From: Pseudomonadota bacterium
Lineage (GTDB): Bacteria > Pseudomonadota > Gammaproteobacteria > Acidiferrobacterales > Acidiferrobacteraceae
Reading direction: 5' to 3'
DNA: 62,154 bases
Assembly: GCA_021777335.1 (NCBI GenBank)
Contig: JAJYDT010000008.1
Span: 1 to 62,154 of the forward strand
How positions within the stretch are numbered: the stretch's first letter is position 1; the number at the start of each line of letters is the position of its first letter. The position numbers and the translations under genes were made by a program. Shown here piece after piece: positions 59,226-62,154 of the stretch. The notes below the pieces were generated by a model. That model was not told the DNA's origin and searched no databases. It was given only the letters and a program-made list of their open reading frames with translations.

Positions 59226-60959
59226 TCAGATCGGCTCGTAGCCGTCGTTACCCGAAATGCCTTTTAGCGCCGGAATATACGCCGCCTTGATGTCTACGGT
59301 CCGGTGATGGCGCAGGTAGTCGGCGACTACCTCCCAGATGGGTCGCCCGGGCGGCGTCTTATGTACACTGGCCCATCCCGCCACCTTGTATTTCGCGTTC
59401 GGACGCACGGGTTTTCCGTTTGCGAGCCGCAGATCAGAGATTCGGTGGCCTATGTCGCGGCCCGGGTCCATGGTGTAGGTCAGGCCCCCGGTGCGGACCA
59501 TATCCCCGCCCTGCTGGTAATAGGGATTCTTATTGAACAAATTGTCCGCGATGTCTTCCATGACATTTTTCATCTGGTGCCCGGTATAGGTGGTGATGGT
59601 CGCAGTCGGGTAGGTGATCGCGGTCTGGTTCATGAGGTCTTCCATCCGGATCGATGATCCCGGGAGGAGGCTTGTGCCCCAGCGGAATCCTGGTGAGAAT
59701 GCAATCGGCGCATCCTGAACCGCCATCATTGCGTCGACGATTACCTGATCGAAGGTGCCATTGAAGTTTCCGCGCCGGTACAGGAGATCGCCGGTCGTGG
59801 CGAGGTGTTCGTCGAGCCGTTCGCGATAAGGTGCGCGTACCCGCTTGATATGTTCACTCATCCTCTGATCTGCCGGGATTACTTCGGAAAACACGGGAAG
59901 CAGGGAGAACCTGTGGCCCGTGACTCTGCGTCGACTCATCTTGATGTCGAGTACGCCAAGAAACTTGCCATGCGATCCGGAATTGATCACGAAGGTGCGC
60001 CCGGCAGGGTTGCGCACGAGGCTCGGAGCGGGAACTGCATCATGAGTATGGCCGCCCAGGATAAAATCGATACCCGTGACGCGCGACGCCATCTTGAGAT
60101 CGACGTCCATCCCGTTATGCGACAAGACGACAACTACCTGTGCGCCTGACGCGCGCGCCTTGTCAACCATCTTCTGCATGTGTCTCTCGTTGATGCCGAA
60201 TTGCCAGTCGGGAGTAAAATACCGCGGGTTAGCGATCGGGGTGTATGGGAAGGCCTGACCGATGATCGCGACCGGAATATGATTGAGTTCACGTATCACA
60301 TACGGTGTGAATACGAGATTACCCCAGGTATTGTCCGTGATGTTCTGGGCGATGAACTCGATATGGTGTTCCTTAAAGTCATTATTGATGATCTGCTCGA
60401 TGCGCTCCGCACCGTAGGTGAAGTCCCAGTGCCCTGTCATGAGATCGATGCCGAGCAGTTTTTGCGCATCGACCATATCCTGGCCCCGGGTCCACAGGGC
60501 GGTGGGCGAGCCCTGCCAGGTATCGCCTCCGTCCAGAAACAGCGTGCCCCGGGGACGCTGGCTGCGGAGGTAGTTGGCGAGCGTCGCGATATGGGCGAAG
60601 CCTCCGAGCCTGCCATAGGTGCGCGCCGCCTTGACGAATTCGAGATAGGTGAAAGCATAGGCGTCGCGGGTGTGCGCGGGTATATCGAAGTGCCGGAGAA
60701 AGGGTTCGCCCACCAGATGGGGCACCCGGTTTTTCATCGGGCCGACACCGATATTGATATTGGGTTCGCGGAAGTAAACGGGATTCAGTTGGGCATGACA
60801 GTCAGTGAGATGGAGCAGCGTGAGATCCCCGTACGCGGGCTGTTCGTAGAGGCGCTCAAAATCGGGTGATCCCGATCGCATTAGCGTGCAGGCTGGAAGC
60901 GCGGTAGCAGCCGCGGCCGTTCCTATCAGTTGCAGGAATTGGCGGCGGGAAAGACTCAT
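59226..60959 (-). CDS. soxB: SoxB, thiosulfohydrolase of the Sox thiosulfate-oxidation system
   Basis: A 577-residue periplasmic dimanganese enzyme of the 5'-nucleotidase superfamily that releases sulfate from the SoxY-bound thiosulfonate. The N-terminus SRRQFLQLIGTAAAATAL is a twin-arginine-type signal. Metal and catalytic motifs are HLTDCHAQ, DGGDTWQG, TGHWDFTYG, LSHNGMD and GGHTHDA. GGAG lies 8 nt before the ATG. It follows soxA on the same strand after a 223-bp gap with a strong hairpin. Confidence 0.96.
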   Translation of the reverse strand: MSLSRRQFLQLIGTAAAATALPACTLMRSGSPDFERLYEQPAYGDLTLLHLTDCHAQLNPVYFREPNINIGVGPMKNRVPHLVGEPFLRHFDIPAHTRDAYAFTYLEFVKAARTYGRLGGFAHIATLANYLRSQRPRGTLFLDGGDTWQGSPTALWTRGQDMVDAQKLLGIDLMTGHWDFTYGAERIEQIINNDFKEHHIEFIAQNITDNTWGNLVFTPYVIRELNHIPVAIIGQAFPYTPIANPRYFTPDWQFGINERHMQKMVDKARASGAQVVVVLSHNGMDVDLKMASRVTGIDFILGGHTHDAVPAPSLVRNPAGRTFVINSGSHGKFLGVLDIKMSRRRVTGHRFSLLPVFSEVIPADQRMSEHIKRVRAPYRERLDEHLATTGDLLYRRGNFNGTFDQVIVDAMMAVQDAPIAFSPGFRWGTSLLPGSSIRMEDLMNQTAITYPTATITTYTGHQMKNVMEDIADNLFNKNPYYQQGGDMVRTGGLTYTMDPGRDIGHRISDLRLANGKPVRPNAKYKVAGWASVHKTPPGRPIWEVVADYLRHHRTVDIKAAYIPALKGISGNDGYEPI

Positions 60960-61139
60960 GGGAAAGACTCCGTAATCAAGTGATATCGATGGGTCCGCAG
61001 ACGCCGAGAAAAATCGTGACTCGATACATTAAGACGCGCTATCGACCGGTTTTATTCCTTGCACGTTCGGACAAGGTGGCGAAGTGCGCCCGGATACCGG
61101 ATCGGTGGTCCCTGTGGAGCGCTACCGGGCGTGTGCCAG

Positions 61140-61173
61140 GCGCCGGATCCTCTTCTGTCGGGGGGATCCGGCG
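61140..61173 (-). repeat. 11-bp inverted repeat between soxA and soxB
   Basis: GCGCCGGATCC (61140-61150) and GGATCCGGCGC (61163-61173) pair perfectly around a 12-nt loop, 10 bp after the soxA stop. No T-run follows on the reverse strand, so it may attenuate transcription or protect the soxZA mRNA 3' end rather than fully terminate. Confidence 0.7.
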
Positions 61174-61182
61174 CATTCGATC

Positions 61183-62022
61183 TCAGGGACGCTGGCTAGG
61201 TGCCGATAAGGGGAGCCCGGTATCCATATAGGTCTCGTAAAACTCAAGATCGCGGTACTGAACGCTCTCAGGTTTCAGGGGTTGTGCCCGGACCTTCTTG
61301 TTGCACCCGATGTAACGTTTGTCGATCGTGCCTAATGTGCCCCATGCCGAGCGGTAGGCAGGGAAACCGACTCCATGACCGAGCGCCGGCCCTATGATGT
61401 TGCCGCGTAGATACTTCCCGGCGTTGTCGACGTGGCAGGTCGCGCATGAGAAATTGAGCTGCCCACGGCGGGCCCAGAAGAAATGGCGCCCCGCCTCATA
61501 AGCCTTGACTGCGCCCGGACTCGACATGTCGATACTGATCTTCTTGCCGCGCGCCATATATTTCATGTAAGCGTCAAGATCCGCCATATCGCCCGTCAGC
61601 AGGTTCTTGTAAGGTTTTGCGCCGTTCATTACGCGGCAGGTATTGATGTCGAGCACGAGTGTGCGCACCTCCTTCGTGCGCGGATCCCAGTAAGGATAGT
61701 GTTGGGCAATATCGTGGCCGCCGTTCTTGAAGCAGCTGGCGTAAGTCTTGCCGTTCTTAAAGGGGGTATTCCACAGACGCTTGCCCTTATCGAGCTCGAA
61801 ATCGTAAGGTGGAAACTGCATGATCTGCTTCCATTGCGCACGCATATTCTTCGCGATCGGGAGTGCGTAGACGCCGTTGGCGTACTCGTTGAAGGGGACG
61901 GTTGGGAAACGTTTTTTGAAATACCCCTGAAATGCCTTGAGATCTGACTGAGGGCTCGCGTTGGCGATAGGCGCCATGATGGCAAGTCCGAGCGCAATGC
62001 AAGCGACGACTGTTCTGTTCAT
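61183..62022 (-). CDS. soxA: SoxA, c-type cytochrome subunit of SoxAX
   Basis: A 279-residue periplasmic protein with a signal peptide (about 1-22). One haem site, CATCH (193-197), is present in the C-terminal domain; at the N-terminal domain the first haem motif is replaced by SCFKNGG (Cys97), and with Cys129 it could form the disulfide of mono-haem SoxA types. Cys240 in RYIGCN is the conserved persulfide haem ligand. SoxAX joins thiosulfate to the SoxY cysteine. GGGAGAGG lies 7 nt before the ATG. Confidence 0.95.
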   Translation of the reverse strand: MNRTVVACIALGLAIMAPIANASPQSDLKAFQGYFKKRFPTVPFNEYANGVYALPIAKNMRAQWKQIMQFPPYDFELDKGKRLWNTPFKNGKTYASCFKNGGHDIAQHYPYWDPRTKEVRTLVLDINTCRVMNGAKPYKNLLTGDMADLDAYMKYMARGKKISIDMSSPGAVKAYEAGRHFFWARRGQLNFSCATCHVDNAGKYLRGNIIGPALGHGVGFPAYRSAWGTLGTIDKRYIGCNKKVRAQPLKPESVQYRDLEFYETYMDTGLPLSAPSQRP

Positions 62023-62060
62023 TTTAGTGCCTCTCCCGTGATGATATCTGCGGTGGTGGT

Positions 62061-62154
62061 TTACACCCCCACCTTCGCCTCAGCCCCGCCGTGCTCGCCC
62101 TTGTTGTCGTCCCAGAAGACGGAGACCGTGTCTCCGGGCTTGGCCTGGGTCAGC
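62061..62154 (-). CDS. soxZ: SoxZ, C-terminal end (5' part outside window)
   Basis: The last 31 codons on the reverse strand read LTQAKPGDTVSVFWDDNKG with stop at 62061-62063, matching the C-terminus of SoxZ, the partner of the sulfur carrier SoxY. It ends 39 bp before the soxA start, giving the order soxZ-soxA-soxB; soxX and soxY should lie beyond the window edge. Confidence 0.85.
   Translation of the reverse strand, partial: LTQAKPGDTVSVFWDDNKGEHGGAEAKVGV

Noticed and set aside
1-62154. CRISPR arrays, tRNA, rRNA, intact insertion sequences or prophage genes
   Set aside because: No regularly spaced repeats, tRNA-type GTTCGAATC arms in a cloverleaf setting, integrase, transposase or phage structural genes were seen.

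Overview
The window reads as chromosomal DNA of a moderately GC-rich, sulfur-oxidising chemolithotrophic proteobacterium, most likely a gammaproteobacterium of the Acidiferrobacter/Acidithiobacillus kind. The support is a sox thiosulfate-oxidation locus, a CueR-type copper operon, a lexA-imuA-imuB-dnaE2 mutagenesis cassette, a PBP1A and a Wzx/Wzy-type exopolysaccharide cluster. The genus is inference; there is no rRNA or other marker to prove it.

Layout. Bases 1-237 hold the broken end of a Fic-domain gene running into a convergent PBP1A gene (221-2737). At 3603-8746 a DASS-family anion transporter and a large DUF3604/PHP-type putative metallohydrolase are divergent from a Crp/Fnr-family regulator. 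A MarC membrane protein, a stand-alone deoxyribosyltransferase/TIR-like gene and a periplasmic cyclophilin follow (8857-12211). The exopolysaccharide region (12693-27536) is split into a forward block (flippase, two hexapeptide acyltransferases, two glycosyltransferases) and a seven-gene reverse block (two GT4 transferases, Wza-like exporter, secreted GH51-like glycosidase, Wzc-like co-polymerase/kinase, Wzy/WaaL-type polymerase or ligase, sulfotransferase). No initiating phosphoglycosyltransferase and no sugar-nucleotide synthesis gene lies here. A secreted protein of unknown function and the cueR-copA-copZ operon come next (28116-32743). A type IV pilin gene sits just after a large alpha-glucan operon, glgB-glgE-treS/maltokinase-glgX-malQ (33593-45502, reverse strand). 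Then come an outer-membrane barrel protein, an APC permease, the SOS mutasome (48018-53765), a ClC channel overlapping the dnaE2 end, and a forward run of small genes (EamA exporter, ThpR, a second MarC, a small membrane protein, a DsbG-like thiol oxidoreductase). The window ends in soxB, soxA and the end of soxZ on the reverse strand.

How the genes work together. TreS-maltokinase, GlgE and GlgB form the complete GlgE route from trehalose to branched alpha-glucan, and GlgX and MalQ recycle it. The copper genes sit behind a promoter with the 19-bp spacer typical of MerR-family activation. lexA carries two abutting SOS boxes, one of which contains a perfect TATAAT -10, so the mutasome should be autoregulated by its own LexA. 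SoxZ/A/B belong to periplasmic thiosulfate oxidation, and the DsbG-like protein next door may serve Sox thiol chemistry. The clearest oddities are the deoxyribosyltransferase-like protein with Gly where the family has its Glu, a PBP1A with an altered glycosyltransferase motif, a hairpin over the upstream start of the EamA gene, and the DASS/PHP/Crp module of unknown substrate. No CRISPR array, tRNA, rRNA, intact insertion sequence or prophage was seen.
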